From positions 39,023 to 75,095 of the forward strand of contig PBZO01000001.1 in the NCBI GenBank assembly GCA_002731115.1: DNA of 36,073 nucleotides. Direction: 5' to 3'. Source of the stretch: Candidatus Pacearchaeota archaeon (lineage in GTDB: Archaea > Nanobdellota > Nanobdellia > Pacearchaeales > GW2011-AR1). Of this stretch, positions 10,212-19,787 are shown one piece after another. Numbering within the stretch: the stretch's first letter is position 1; the number at the start of each line of letters is the position of its first letter. A model generated the notes under the pieces. The model was not told the origin of the DNA. It did no database searches and saw nothing but the letters and a program-made list of their open reading frames with translations. A program made the position numbers and the translations under genes.

Positions 10212-11194
10212 TTTATTTCGTCGTCAATACTTAATTTTACGGGTTTTGGAGAAAAACCAAGTTCTTTTTTTGCACGAGATATTGAATAATTCCTATCTTG
10301 AGACATTGAATAAACTCTTTTTCTTGAGATAAAAGGTTGTGTTTTGAAAATTTTTGCAAGATACTCAAATATATCACCCATAACTAACATTAAAGGTTCG
10401 GGTATGGGTATAATAATTGGTTTTCTTGAGATGATATTATTCTTAATTAAAGAATTAGCTATCATATTAACTAATTCTCTTTGTTTATATGATTTCTTAT
10501 CAGAAATAATATATGTCCCAAATATCTTGGTATTTTTATTTAGACAACAAATTATTGCATCAGAAACACTATCAACTGATACAAGTATTGTATGAAATTT
10601 TCCTCCACTCAATAATGGAACAAATCCTTTTTTAATCATGTTTACAAGTCTTATAATATCTTTTTTCCGGTCCCCCTTCCCTATTACCCAGGTGGGTCTC
10701 AAAATAAAAACTTTGAGTTTAGATTTACTTGAAGTTTCATGAAGAGCTAATTCAGACTCCCATTTACTTTTCTCATAAGGGATTACTGGATTAGGTTTAC
10801 TATTCTCATCCATTATCCCATTACAATAAGAGCCCATTGCAGCAACACTGCTTAAATATATAAATTTTTTGACTTTTGCCTTTATGCTTGCTTCTGCAAT
10901 AGTTTTTGTTCCTTCTACATTTATTTTCTGATATAATTTGTATGCTTCATCTGAATTTTCAGAAACATTTCCAATACCAACTAAATGTATAACCACATCT
11001 ATTCTTTTTAGACTCTTAACTAACTTATTATAATCTGAGAGTTCACCAATAACAACCTTGCATCCTTTCTTTTCTAATTCTGATTTATATTTAGAATTCC
11101 TAATATAACAGGTTAGATTATTATTCTTTTTTAGTAATTTACCTAATAAATTCAATCCGATAAATCCTGTAATTCCTGTTATAAAAACTTTCAT
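10184..11194 (-). CDS. NAD-dependent epimerase/dehydratase (extended SDR)
   Basis: MKVFITGITGFIGLNLL (GxxGxxG), YLSSVAAMG, PYEKSKWESE (YxxxK). Confidence 0.88.
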   Translation of the reverse strand: MKVFITGITGFIGLNLLGKLLKKNNNLTCYIRNSKYKSELEKKGCKVVIGELSDYNKLVKSLKRIDVVIHLVGIGNVSENSDEAYKLYQKINVEGTKTIAEASIKAKVKKFIYLSSVAAMGSYCNGIMDENSKPNPVIPYEKSKWESELALHETSSKSKLKVFILRPTWVIGKGDRKKDIIRLVNMIKKGFVPLLSGGKFHTILVSVDSVSDAIICCLNKNTKIFGTYIISDKKSYKQRELVNMIANSLIKNNIISRKPIIIPIPEPLMLVMGDIFEYLAKIFKTQPFISRKRVYSMSQDRNYSISRAKKELGFSPKPVKLSIDDEIKWLKKQRKI

Positions 11195-12294
11195 TTAATT
11201 AATCCCCCCAGCCCATATAACAATGTTAGATGTAAATTCTGGGGAATACTTGTATTTGCAGCAACAGCAAGATAACATCCCTTGCAAGTTGGGAATGATT
11301 TATTTTTCACCTTCTTTCTTATTTCATCTGCTTTCTTAGAGAACCATATTTTCTTAAAATCAAAATCCACATTATGTAAATTTCCTAGAGGAGATTTATC
11401 GGCCATCATACAGCAAGCCCATACATTTCCATTAGTTGTTATCTGGACATGGTTAAATGTTGCATAACATGGCAATCCCTTACCTTTAATATATTTATCA
11501 ATATATATCTTTCTTACAAGATTTGTTAATTTTGTTACATTTTTATTAGTGCTATAGACTCTAAAGACTTTAGCAAGATCTTCTTTTTTAGGCAAAATAT
11601 CCGTCTTAATTGTGCCTAGTTCATATCTCAATTCAGAAGGCTCCATTATGTAAACATCGGGTTTTAATTTATTCACAACATAATCATAAATTTTAGGAAC
11701 ATCGTGAACATTCCATTTGCTTACAACAGTATGATAACATAAATTAGGATGTCCATATTTTTTCTGTAGTCTTCTTATAACTTTAGTTGTTTCAAGTAAT
11801 TTTTTCCAATTACCAGGGATCCCTCTTATTTCATCATGCTTTTCTTCAATATGGTCTAGAGAAATATTTACTGTGAGATTTATATCTTTGTTCATTTGCC
11901 TAATAAATTTATCTAAAACTTTTTCTATTCTCTCAGGAAAAGTTGCATTTGTACAAATAGTTAATATTTTTGGTTTTTTATATTTTTGAATTCCTAAAAG
12001 TAATTCATAGGCATCTTTTCTTAGAAATGGCTCTCCTCCAGTAAATACACAAAAAGTAGAAGGGCCCATTGTTTTCCATGTTTTAATCCATTGCTTTGTT
12101 GTCATCTCTTCTTTTGCAAGTTTGGAATTTTTCCTATATTTCTCCCATATATGGCAAGTCTTGCATCTACTATTACATGCATTGGTTACTGAAAAAACAG
12201 AATTTGAAGGCATCATTTTAGGAAATCCAAATGCTCTAAATCCCTTATAACCCATAATCTGAAAAGAATATTTCAAATAATCTATTGTTTTCAT
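11191..12294 (-). CDS. Radical SAM / SPASM-domain protein
   Basis: SVTNACNSRCKTCHIW (CX3CX2C), CVFTGGEPFLRKD, C-terminal Cys-rich region CCMMADKSPLGNLHNVDFDFKKIW...CKGC. Confidence 0.9.
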   Translation of the reverse strand: MKTIDYLKYSFQIMGYKGFRAFGFPKMMPSNSVFSVTNACNSRCKTCHIWEKYRKNSKLAKEEMTTKQWIKTWKTMGPSTFCVFTGGEPFLRKDAYELLLGIQKYKKPKILTICTNATFPERIEKVLDKFIRQMNKDINLTVNISLDHIEEKHDEIRGIPGNWKKLLETTKVIRRLQKKYGHPNLCYHTVVSKWNVHDVPKIYDYVVNKLKPDVYIMEPSELRYELGTIKTDILPKKEDLAKVFRVYSTNKNVTKLTNLVRKIYIDKYIKGKGLPCYATFNHVQITTNGNVWACCMMADKSPLGNLHNVDFDFKKIWFSKKADEIRKKVKNKSFPTCKGCYLAVAANTSIPQNLHLTLLYGLGGLIK

Positions 12295-12341
12295 TTTAAT
12301 ATTTAATTTAGATTCCCTTTAATAAACTTTTGTTAGGAATA

Positions 12342-13931
12342 CTATTGTCTTATATTAGATTCATAGATAATTAAAACTGGTTGATTATCCTTTTCATAAA
12401 CTTTGGCTGGAATCCACTTGTCTGCATTTTCCTGGGGATAATTATATGTCCATTGAGGATAAGGCTCAAATATAGATATCATCAAAAATCTTGGATTTAA
12501 CTCCTGTATTTGTTGTTCAAAATCAGATAAATTTCTAGAAAAAGTATATGTATCTCTTTCTGAATAATATTGTACTTGGGGTTGAGAATCACTCATGATT
12601 ATATCTTCTGGGTTTGAATTCTCTTTTAACCATACTCCTGCTTGTTTAACTTCTAAATAAGATGTTTTTTTAACCTCAATTAAACTATTTCCAAATTTAA
12701 TATTTGGAATTAATAAAAGGCTTAGGATTATCAATATTATTAAAATTATAGTAAACTCCTTTAATTTATATTTCTTAATTAAAAAAGATTCTAAAATCAC
12801 AAAAGGAGAAAATGCAATTAAAAATAAAAAGGGTAATGTCTGCATCATATATCTTTGTTCTAAATGGGGGGCAATATACCCTAAAAACATGAGTGCAAAA
12901 GCAACCCATAAAAAAACAAAAAATTTCTTTTGTACAATCTCGTCCTTAAAAATCTTATCAAATCCTAAAAATAGATCAATGAAAAAATAAAAAAACCCGA
13001 TTATAAATAGAAAATAAATTGGACTTAAAACAAATAGTGAACTATAACCTGCTTGATTTCCATCTAATATATAAGGGATATTTTTAATATAAACAAAAAT
13101 AGTTTTAAATCCCCCAACACCTGCAACTTCTCCTGTTTCCGATACACCGGATAATTGTTCAATTCCAAGATGATAGGTTAAAAGATCTATTAATGGATTT
13201 CCATAATGTTGAGCGTGAAGGATAACTTGAGGGGTTATAATTAAACCAAATATTCCAAGAGTTATCCATAGTTGCTTATTTCTTATAAATCTAAATTTTT
13301 CCTTTACAAAGAAAAATATTAAAAAAACTGGTACAAACATTAGATATTGCATTCTTGTCAAGATTGCAAGTGCAAAAAATGCTCCAAAAAGATAAATGAA
13401 TTTATTCCCCTTTTTAAGAACATACCCCTTCCAGAAAAATAGTAATGAAGTTAAGAGAAAAAAAGTTGCTGGAATTGAAGTTAAGGGTCTTGCTGTGAAA
13501 AATAAAAATATCCATGATAAACTTAAGCCCAAACTTGTTAAAAGAGCTAGTTTTTTATTAAACATATCTTTTATTAAAAAATAAGAAGCAGCTATAATCC
13601 CTGTTGAAAATAAGACTTCTGACAATCTTAAACCTACTTCCCCTAATCCTATTTTGAAAAATATTGCACTAAAAAATGGCCAAAAAAATCCTCTTCTATA
13701 ATACCAGGTATCTCTTATATCAAGTCCTAAACCAAATCTTTTTGCAGTTGACAAATAATCTCCCGCATCCCACCAAATAGGCTGATTCATTGTCTTAAAA
13801 AATATCCAAAGCCTTATTAGAAAAGCTGCTGTTAAAATCATTAAAAAAGTTTTATCATAATTATCTGTTATCCAATTAAATAAAACTCCTCTTACTTTTT
13901 CTTCTCTTTTCCCTATATCCGGATTTTCCAT
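12342..13931 (-). CDS. PMT/ArnT-like integral membrane glycosyltransferase (dolichyl-phosphate-mannose-protein mannosyltransferase family)
   Basis: Multi-TM protein with an early acidic loop after TM1 (QPIWWDAGDYLSTAKRFGLGLD), ARPLTSIPATFFLL, APHLEQRYMMQTLPF, and a C-terminal soluble stretch (KENSNPEDIIMSDSQPQVQYYSER). Confidence 0.8.
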   Translation of the reverse strand: MENPDIGKREEKVRGVLFNWITDNYDKTFLMILTAAFLIRLWIFFKTMNQPIWWDAGDYLSTAKRFGLGLDIRDTWYYRRGFFWPFFSAIFFKIGLGEVGLRLSEVLFSTGIIAASYFLIKDMFNKKLALLTSLGLSLSWIFLFFTARPLTSIPATFFLLTSLLFFWKGYVLKKGNKFIYLFGAFFALAILTRMQYLMFVPVFLIFFFVKEKFRFIRNKQLWITLGIFGLIITPQVILHAQHYGNPLIDLLTYHLGIEQLSGVSETGEVAGVGGFKTIFVYIKNIPYILDGNQAGYSSLFVLSPIYFLFIIGFFYFFIDLFLGFDKIFKDEIVQKKFFVFLWVAFALMFLGYIAPHLEQRYMMQTLPFLFLIAFSPFVILESFLIKKYKLKEFTIILIILIILSLLLIPNIKFGNSLIEVKKTSYLEVKQAGVWLKENSNPEDIIMSDSQPQVQYYSERDTYTFSRNLSDFEQQIQELNPRFLMISIFEPYPQWTYNYPQENADKWIPAKVYEKDNQPVLIIYESNIRQ

Positions 13932-13950
13932 AAATAAACTGGGATTAATT

Positions 13951-13970
13951 AGTTTTTATTAGTTTTTATT
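13951..13970. repeat. Perfect 10-bp tandem direct repeat agtttttatt x2
   Basis: Direct read of agtttttattagtttttatt, 20-40 nt upstream of the minus-strand start at 13931. Confidence 0.8.
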
Positions 13971-13975
13971 TGTTA

Positions 13976-14881
13976 TTATTTTGTTGATTCTATTCTTTTC
14001 CAAGCATCTGAATATTTCCTATCTTTTACCTTACTATTATAAAATAAATTTAACCAAATATAAAATCTCGCAGGAAAAAGAAGTAATGTAAAAATAAATT
14101 CTTTTAAATCTTTAGGATAGTAGAATAATCTAAAACCATCAAAGATCTCATTTGCAAAAGTTTTCATTCTAGGAATTTTTCGTGGATTTACATATCTACT
14201 AAGTGTGTCATGCGATGCTGCTGCCCTTATCTTTTGTTTGATAAAATCATTAAATTTATTCGGATATCTAACATAAACTTCTGAATTTGGAGCATATCCT
14301 ATTTTATAACCCTTTAAGTAAAACATTATTGGAACAATTGTATCTTCAGCAGTATCTATTGGAAATTTTTTAATTATATAATTCCTAAATGCCCATAAAT
14401 ACCCTGAACATTCTAAGAATTCACCTTTTTTTGCTCTCTTTTTTCTTAATTCATGCGCCCCTGCATCAACTAAAACATGTGACCAATAACCCAGGATAGT
14501 ATTTCTCGGTTCAATTGATCTAGGTCTTCCACTAACACAGCCAACTGTCTTATCTTTGAAATACTTTAAGATTTCATCTACAGAATTTTGGGATACAAAT
14601 ACATCACCATCAGTTAGAATTATTATCTCGCCTTTTAATTTTGGCAAAATAGAATTGAGTGCATAAGATTTCCCTTTACCCTTATCCTTAAAAAGTTTAA
14701 CTTCTTTATATTTTCTAACAACATCATGTGTTTTTTTATCTGGAGCCGATACAATTAATTCATATTTCTCCTTAATATTTTGTTGTAAAAAAGATTCTAT
14801 TGCTTTGCCAATTGTCCTTGGCTCATTAAATGAAGTAATTATTATTGATATCATTTTAAGCTTTATATCTAACTTTATCAT
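13976..14881 (-). CDS. Glycosyltransferase family 2
   Basis: ISIIITSFNEPRTIGKAIES, ILTDGDVFVSQ (DGD), GYLWAFRNYIIKKFPIDTAEDTIVP. Confidence 0.87.
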   Translation of the reverse strand: MIKLDIKLKMISIIITSFNEPRTIGKAIESFLQQNIKEKYELIVSAPDKKTHDVVRKYKEVKLFKDKGKGKSYALNSILPKLKGEIIILTDGDVFVSQNSVDEILKYFKDKTVGCVSGRPRSIEPRNTILGYWSHVLVDAGAHELRKKRAKKGEFLECSGYLWAFRNYIIKKFPIDTAEDTIVPIMFYLKGYKIGYAPNSEVYVRYPNKFNDFIKQKIRAAASHDTLSRYVNPRKIPRMKTFANEIFDGFRLFYYPKDLKEFIFTLLLFPARFYIWLNLFYNSKVKDRKYSDAWKRIESTK

Positions 14882-16391
14882 ACCAAACCTTAAAACTAGA
14901 GGGAAAAGAATGATAAATTGGTTTTAAAACTCTTTCTCTAAAGGAATCATAAATTTCTACAAAGTATAATATGAAATAAGTAAATCTAATATATCTAATA
15001 TTTTTTCTAACTCTTTTAGGAATTAATAACCAATTAATTAAAAAATTAGGCATAGGTCCAAATCTTGTCTTTGTAACAGACCCCCTCATTAAATTAAGAA
15101 TTAAAATTGGATAGGCATTTTTACTTTTAAGTTTAATATGTTTTGCCCTATCCCAATAATTAAGTTGATATGCTGCATCTGATTCTTTCTTTATTAATCC
15201 GTCTATTTTTGCTCTAGTATAAAGTTTGGTTCCTGGAAAAAATACTAAATTGTTTACTGATAAAAAATAGGGTTTTCTTAATTTCTGTAAGAGTTTTATT
15301 AGATTGATTATATCTTCAGTAGACTCATAAGGGTTGCATGTTATAACATCATACATTACTGCAAGTTTATTCTTATATTTATTGATAATTTTACTTGCTC
15401 TAATTATTGCTTCATCTGATTGTGCACGGTGATAAATCTCCTTATTTGTTCTCTCTGTACCTTGTATTCCAATAATTATATCTGTACATCCTGCATCTAC
15501 AAGTAATTTAACTTTTTCATCAGTTATTGTTTTTGGATCTGCCAAGCATTTAAATCTCATATTAACCTTTTCCTTGTATAATCTACAGAATTTTTTTATG
15601 TCTTCTAAACTTCTTAATGAAAAAGTATCATCTCTTATATCAAAATAACCTAGTGTCGGAAATTTCTTTTTAATCTCAAGTATTCCATTTATTATATATT
15701 CAGGAGAATGCCATCTTAAAACTTTTTTTCTCTTTCCTTTGTAAAGTTCATTAAAAAGGCTATTGCTACAATAGTCACATCCATAAGGGCAACCTCTGCC
15801 TGTTAAAAAAAAAATTTGTCCATCTAAATCATTTTCCTTAAATTTTCTAATTATTCCATTATCTAAAATATAGTGGTCTTTGATGTCATAATCTGGAAGA
15901 GGGAGAATATCTAAATTATCTACTAAATTTCTTACAGGATTCTTAATTATCTTATCTTGTTTTTTTATCCAAAGATTTTTTATTTTGTCTATTTTTTTGT
16001 TTTTATTTATTGCATCTGCTAGCTCTAAAATCGCCTCTTCTGCTTCTCCAACACAAATAATATCTGCATATTCTATGCAGTCTTGGGGGGAAATTGTTGT
16101 ATGAACTCCTCCATAGATTATTGGTATATTTAGTCGCTTTTTTAGAAAATTTATTATTCTTGAAGCCCTATTGGCCGTTGATGCAAAAGAATTTATTCCA
16201 ATTAAATCACTTCCATTACAGATTCTTTCTAATTGCAATAATTCTTGTTTCGTATAATTCTTTGAATAATCTTCACTTAATCTCATAAAAACTATTTCTA
16301 CATCATATCCTTTATCTTTTAAAACCGCTGAAATAGTTCTTATTCCCTGGTCAGAGGGGTATGTTGCAGGGGATATTAAGGTTATTTTCAT
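14856..16391 (-). CDS. B12-binding-domain radical SAM protein
   Basis: MKITLISPATYPSDQGIRTISAVLKDKGYDVEIV (B12-like domain), YGGVHTTISPQDCIEYADIICVGEAEEAI, LTGRGCPYGCDYCSNS (CX3CX2C). I prefer the ATG at 16391 over the listed TTG at 16400 because of the TATA-like box at 16411-16420. Confidence 0.9.
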   Translation of the reverse strand: MKITLISPATYPSDQGIRTISAVLKDKGYDVEIVFMRLSEDYSKNYTKQELLQLERICNGSDLIGINSFASTANRASRIINFLKKRLNIPIIYGGVHTTISPQDCIEYADIICVGEAEEAILELADAINKNKKIDKIKNLWIKKQDKIIKNPVRNLVDNLDILPLPDYDIKDHYILDNGIIRKFKENDLDGQIFFLTGRGCPYGCDYCSNSLFNELYKGKRKKVLRWHSPEYIINGILEIKKKFPTLGYFDIRDDTFSLRSLEDIKKFCRLYKEKVNMRFKCLADPKTITDEKVKLLVDAGCTDIIIGIQGTERTNKEIYHRAQSDEAIIRASKIINKYKNKLAVMYDVITCNPYESTEDIINLIKLLQKLRKPYFLSVNNLVFFPGTKLYTRAKIDGLIKKESDAAYQLNYWDRAKHIKLKSKNAYPILILNLMRGSVTKTRFGPMPNFLINWLLIPKRVRKNIRYIRFTYFILYFVEIYDSFRERVLKPIYHSFPSSFKVWYDKVRYKA

Positions 16392-16410
16392 ATTTAACAA
16401 GAATAAATGG

Positions 16411-16420
16411 GTTTTATAAG
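16411..16420 (-). promoter_or_regulatory. TATA-like box for the minus-strand B12-rSAM gene (cttataaaac on the minus strand)
   Basis: Centred about 25 nt upstream of the ATG at 16391. Confidence 0.5.
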
Positions 16421-16474
16421 GATTACTTATATGAGATATTCTCTCAAATCTATTCTTATATAAGATAGATAAAA

Positions 16475-16484
16475 CTTAAATAGG
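16475..16484 (+). promoter_or_regulatory. TATA-like box (cttaaatagg) for the fusion gene at 16507
   Basis: Centred about 27-28 nt upstream of the ATG at 16507. Confidence 0.5.
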
Positions 16485-16506
16485 CATCACTTAAGAATTA
16501 ATTACA

Positions 16507-18381
16507 ATGAAAGCATTAATTTTGGCAGGCGGGAGAGGTTCTAGATTAAATGAATTAACAAAAAATAAGAGTAAAAGTTTAGTAAAAATATTTGAGAAAT
16601 CTCTAATAGAATATAATTTAGACCGCGCAGTTGAACTTGATGTAAATGAAATAGTAATTGTTGTAGGATATAAAAAAGAGGAAATAATAACTTATATTGG
16701 TAAGGAATATAGAGGAATTAAAGTTAGATATGCTTTCCAGAAAAAACAAGAAGGAGTTGTTCATGCAATTGAATGTGCAAAAGATTCAATTGGTAATTCT
16801 GATTTTATCCTAATGCTTGCAGATGAAATTGTTTTAGATGCAAAAATCAAAGATATGATGAAGAAATTTAAAGAACAAAACCTATTTGCAATTTGCGGGA
16901 TTGTTAATGAAAAAGATAAATATAGTATTGGAAAGACTTACACTGCAATGTCAAATGAAGAAGGACGCGCTTTTAGATTAATAGAAAAACCAAAAGTAAA
17001 AATAAATAACACTAAGGGAACAGGACACATTATCTTTAAAAATGAAATTTTAAATTATATTGAAAGAACCCCTATAAATGCATTTAGAAATCAAAAGGAA
17101 TTAGTTGATATGATCCAGGTTGCAATAGATGATAATCGAAAAGTTTACATTTACCCTATCACAAAAAATTACATTAATATCAATACAAAAGAAGATTACA
17201 ATTTAGCAAAAAAAAGTATTAAAGAAAATAATCCCAAGGTCTTAATTATTCATAATCAGATGAAATATTATGGAGGCGCAGAATTATTAATTGTAGAACT
17301 AGCGAACTGGATGACTAAAATGGGAATTAAAAATGATATCCTAACACTTTCCAAATCAAAAAAAGTTGAAGATTTATTAATTGACACAGATATAATCATA
17401 CCCTCAAATAATATAGATTTAAGACCTCCAGGATATAAGAATATTAAAGATATTTTTAAAGCAATAAGAGTTTTTAGAAAAAAATTAATTGAAATAAAGG
17501 ATAATTACAATATAATAAATTTCCATGATTTTCCGGTTACTTGGAGTTTGTGGCCAAGAAAAAAATCTGCAGTTTGGTTTATGAATCAACCACCTAATTT
17601 ATGGAGCAAACCTAACGCTGGATGGTTTTACAAATTACTTAATAAAATAAGGATATGGTCTGATCGATTTATTGTAAGACATGGAATAAATGAGATATGT
17701 GTTCTAGATAACTCATTTCACAAGCAAGCATATAAGCGATATGGAATTAACTCGAATATTGTTTATTGCGGTGTTAATCATGATTTCTTCTCTTATGGAA
17801 ATAGAGAAAAAGCAATTAGAGAATATAATCTAAAAGGGAAATTTATTATTATGTATTCTGGCCAAATTGCAGAAGGGAAAAATACTCTTGATTGTGTAAA
17901 AGCGATTGAAAAAATAAAAGATAAAATCCCAAATATTCTTTTAATCTTAATTGGAAAAGAAGATCTAAAATATAAAACTGAGATGGATTCTTATATTAAA
18001 GAAAGAAAGCTTGAAAAATATGTCAAATTTATAGGAATGATTAATAAAAAAGAAAAATTGCAAGATTTATATAAGGCAGCGAATGTTGGATTATTCCCTG
18101 TTGGAAAACAAGGAGGATGGATTGCGCCATTTGAAATGGTATCATCAGGAATTCCGACAGTGATGTCAAGCGATATGGGAAGTTCTACTATTGCTAAGGA
18201 ACATAATCTTTGTATTGTTACAAAGGAATATGATAAGGCAATACTTGAGATTTATAACAATTATAATAAATATAAAGAAAACACAAAAAAAGCAGCGATT
18301 TATATAAAAGACAATTTTTCATGGAAACAATATGCTGAAAGGATGATCTACATCTTTAGAAAAACATGGAAAATACCTTAA
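16507..18381 (+). CDS. Bifunctional fusion: N-terminal sugar nucleotidyltransferase plus C-terminal GT4-type glycosyltransferase
   Basis: N-term MKALILAGGRGSRLNELTKNKSKSLVKI (LAGGxGSRL...K) to about residue 245. Then PKVLIIHNQMKYYGGAELLIVELANWM, MYSGQIAEGKNTLDCVKAI, and AANVGLFPVGKQGGWIAPFEMVSSGIPTVMS, a GT4 donor-site region. One uninterrupted ORF. Confidence 0.9.
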   Translation: MKALILAGGRGSRLNELTKNKSKSLVKIFEKSLIEYNLDRAVELDVNEIVIVVGYKKEEIITYIGKEYRGIKVRYAFQKKQEGVVHAIECAKDSIGNSDFILMLADEIVLDAKIKDMMKKFKEQNLFAICGIVNEKDKYSIGKTYTAMSNEEGRAFRLIEKPKVKINNTKGTGHIIFKNEILNYIERTPINAFRNQKELVDMIQVAIDDNRKVYIYPITKNYININTKEDYNLAKKSIKENNPKVLIIHNQMKYYGGAELLIVELANWMTKMGIKNDILTLSKSKKVEDLLIDTDIIIPSNNIDLRPPGYKNIKDIFKAIRVFRKKLIEIKDNYNIINFHDFPVTWSLWPRKKSAVWFMNQPPNLWSKPNAGWFYKLLNKIRIWSDRFIVRHGINEICVLDNSFHKQAYKRYGINSNIVYCGVNHDFFSYGNREKAIREYNLKGKFIIMYSGQIAEGKNTLDCVKAIEKIKDKIPNILLILIGKEDLKYKTEMDSYIKERKLEKYVKFIGMINKKEKLQDLYKAANVGLFPVGKQGGWIAPFEMVSSGIPTVMSSDMGSSTIAKEHNLCIVTKEYDKAILEIYNNYNKYKENTKKAAIYIKDNFSWKQYAERMIYIFRKTWKIP

Positions 18382-18383
18382 TT

Positions 18384-18395
18384 AAATATATAAAC
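18384..18395 (+). promoter_or_regulatory. TATA-like box (aaatatataaac) for the B12-rSAM gene at 18416
   Basis: Centred about 26 nt upstream of the ATG at 18416. Confidence 0.55.
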
Positions 18396-18415
18396 TGGTT
18401 ATTTTAGGATATCTC

Positions 18416-19777
18416 ATGGCAAAATTAGTACTTGTAAACTCTGGAAAAGATTATGAATATGGTGTTCATGAACCATTACACTTACTTGTTCTTGCAGCAT
18501 ATGCTAGAAAACATGGCCATCAAGTTGCAATTGCAGACCAAATAGCAGGTGAAGATATATTTAAAAAAATAAAGAAATTAAACCCTGATTTTGTTGGAAT
18601 AACCGGGACAACTGCAGTTATTAATGAAGCATATGAAATATCTGATTGGTGCAGAAAAAATGGATTTAGAACAATTCTCGGAGGAGTTCATGTTAGTGTT
18701 AGGCCCGAGGAAGGTTTAGAACATGCAGACTATGTTGTCAAGGGAGAGGGCGAAGAAGCACTAATCAAAATTCTAGAAGGATCAAAAGAGAAGATTGTTA
18801 CAGGAAATCCTATAACAGATTTGGATAGACTCCCAAAGATAAATAGAGACTTAATAAATACCAAATATTATCAAAAAGGAAAAGATAGAAATCCCGGAAC
18901 CCATTTACATTTTGTCCCTCCAAACACCAAGCTAAACTCGGTTTTATTCACTAGAGGTTGCCCATTTAATTGTATCTTCTGTCATAACAGCTGGAGAGGG
19001 TTAAAAGTTAGATTTCATAGTGCAAAAAGGATGATAGAAGAATTAAAGGAATTAGAAACAAAATATGGAACAGAAGCAGTATTTTTTATGGATGATGATT
19101 TATTATGCCATAAACAAAGAATAGTAGAATTTTGTGAATTATTTATTAAAGAAAAACTAAAAATTTTTTGGGGATGCCAATCAAGAGTAGCTATGGTTAA
19201 TAAAGATCTACTAAAATTATTGAAGAAAGCTAATTGTAGACAAATTACTTTTGGATTAGAAGCAGGAAGTCAAAGAATATTAAGTATGTTAAAAAACGAT
19301 ACAACAACAATTGAACAAAATAAAAGAGCAATTAAAATGGTAAAGGATGCAAAAATTCTTGCTTGTGGCTCATTTATGATTGGAAGTCCCGGAGAAACTG
19401 AAGACGAAATAATGCAGACAAAAGAGTTCATAATTAAAAATGATTTAGACGGATTTGGAGCAACTGTAACAACTCCATTCCCTGGAACAAAATTATGGCA
19501 AATGTGTGAAGAAAAAAAGATTATCCCTCAAAAGATAAACTGGAAAAATTTTAATTTAAATAAACTAACATTTGGCTTAACTGAAATTTCCCAAGAGAGA
19601 ATGGAAGATATAAAAAAAGAATTTATAAATTTGGCACTAAAAAGAAATCCTGGAATGACCCCAAAAGATATGCTAAAAATTTCAATAAAACATCCAAAAA
19701 AAGCAATTACAAGAGTTGTTAAAAATCCAGGATCACTTATTACAATCCTTAAACGATTAACAAATTCTAAAAATTAA
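18416..19777 (+). CDS. B12-binding-domain radical SAM protein
   Basis: GGVHVSVRPEEGLEHADYVVKGEGEEALIKIL, FTRGCPFNCIFCHNSWRG (CX3CX2C), FGLEAGSQRILSML, TTPFPGTKLW. Confidence 0.92.
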   Translation: MAKLVLVNSGKDYEYGVHEPLHLLVLAAYARKHGHQVAIADQIAGEDIFKKIKKLNPDFVGITGTTAVINEAYEISDWCRKNGFRTILGGVHVSVRPEEGLEHADYVVKGEGEEALIKILEGSKEKIVTGNPITDLDRLPKINRDLINTKYYQKGKDRNPGTHLHFVPPNTKLNSVLFTRGCPFNCIFCHNSWRGLKVRFHSAKRMIEELKELETKYGTEAVFFMDDDLLCHKQRIVEFCELFIKEKLKIFWGCQSRVAMVNKDLLKLLKKANCRQITFGLEAGSQRILSMLKNDTTTIEQNKRAIKMVKDAKILACGSFMIGSPGETEDEIMQTKEFIIKNDLDGFGATVTTPFPGTKLWQMCEEKKIIPQKINWKNFNLNKLTFGLTEISQERMEDIKKEFINLALKRNPGMTPKDMLKISIKHPKKAITRVVKNPGSLITILKRLTNSKN

Positions 19778-19787
19778 GATAAAATAT

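Noticed and set aside
16455-16464. 10-bp palindrome CTTATATAAG between the divergent genes at 16391 and 16507
   Set aside because: Short AT-rich palindromes are expected by chance here, and better-positioned TATA-like boxes exist for both flanking genes.
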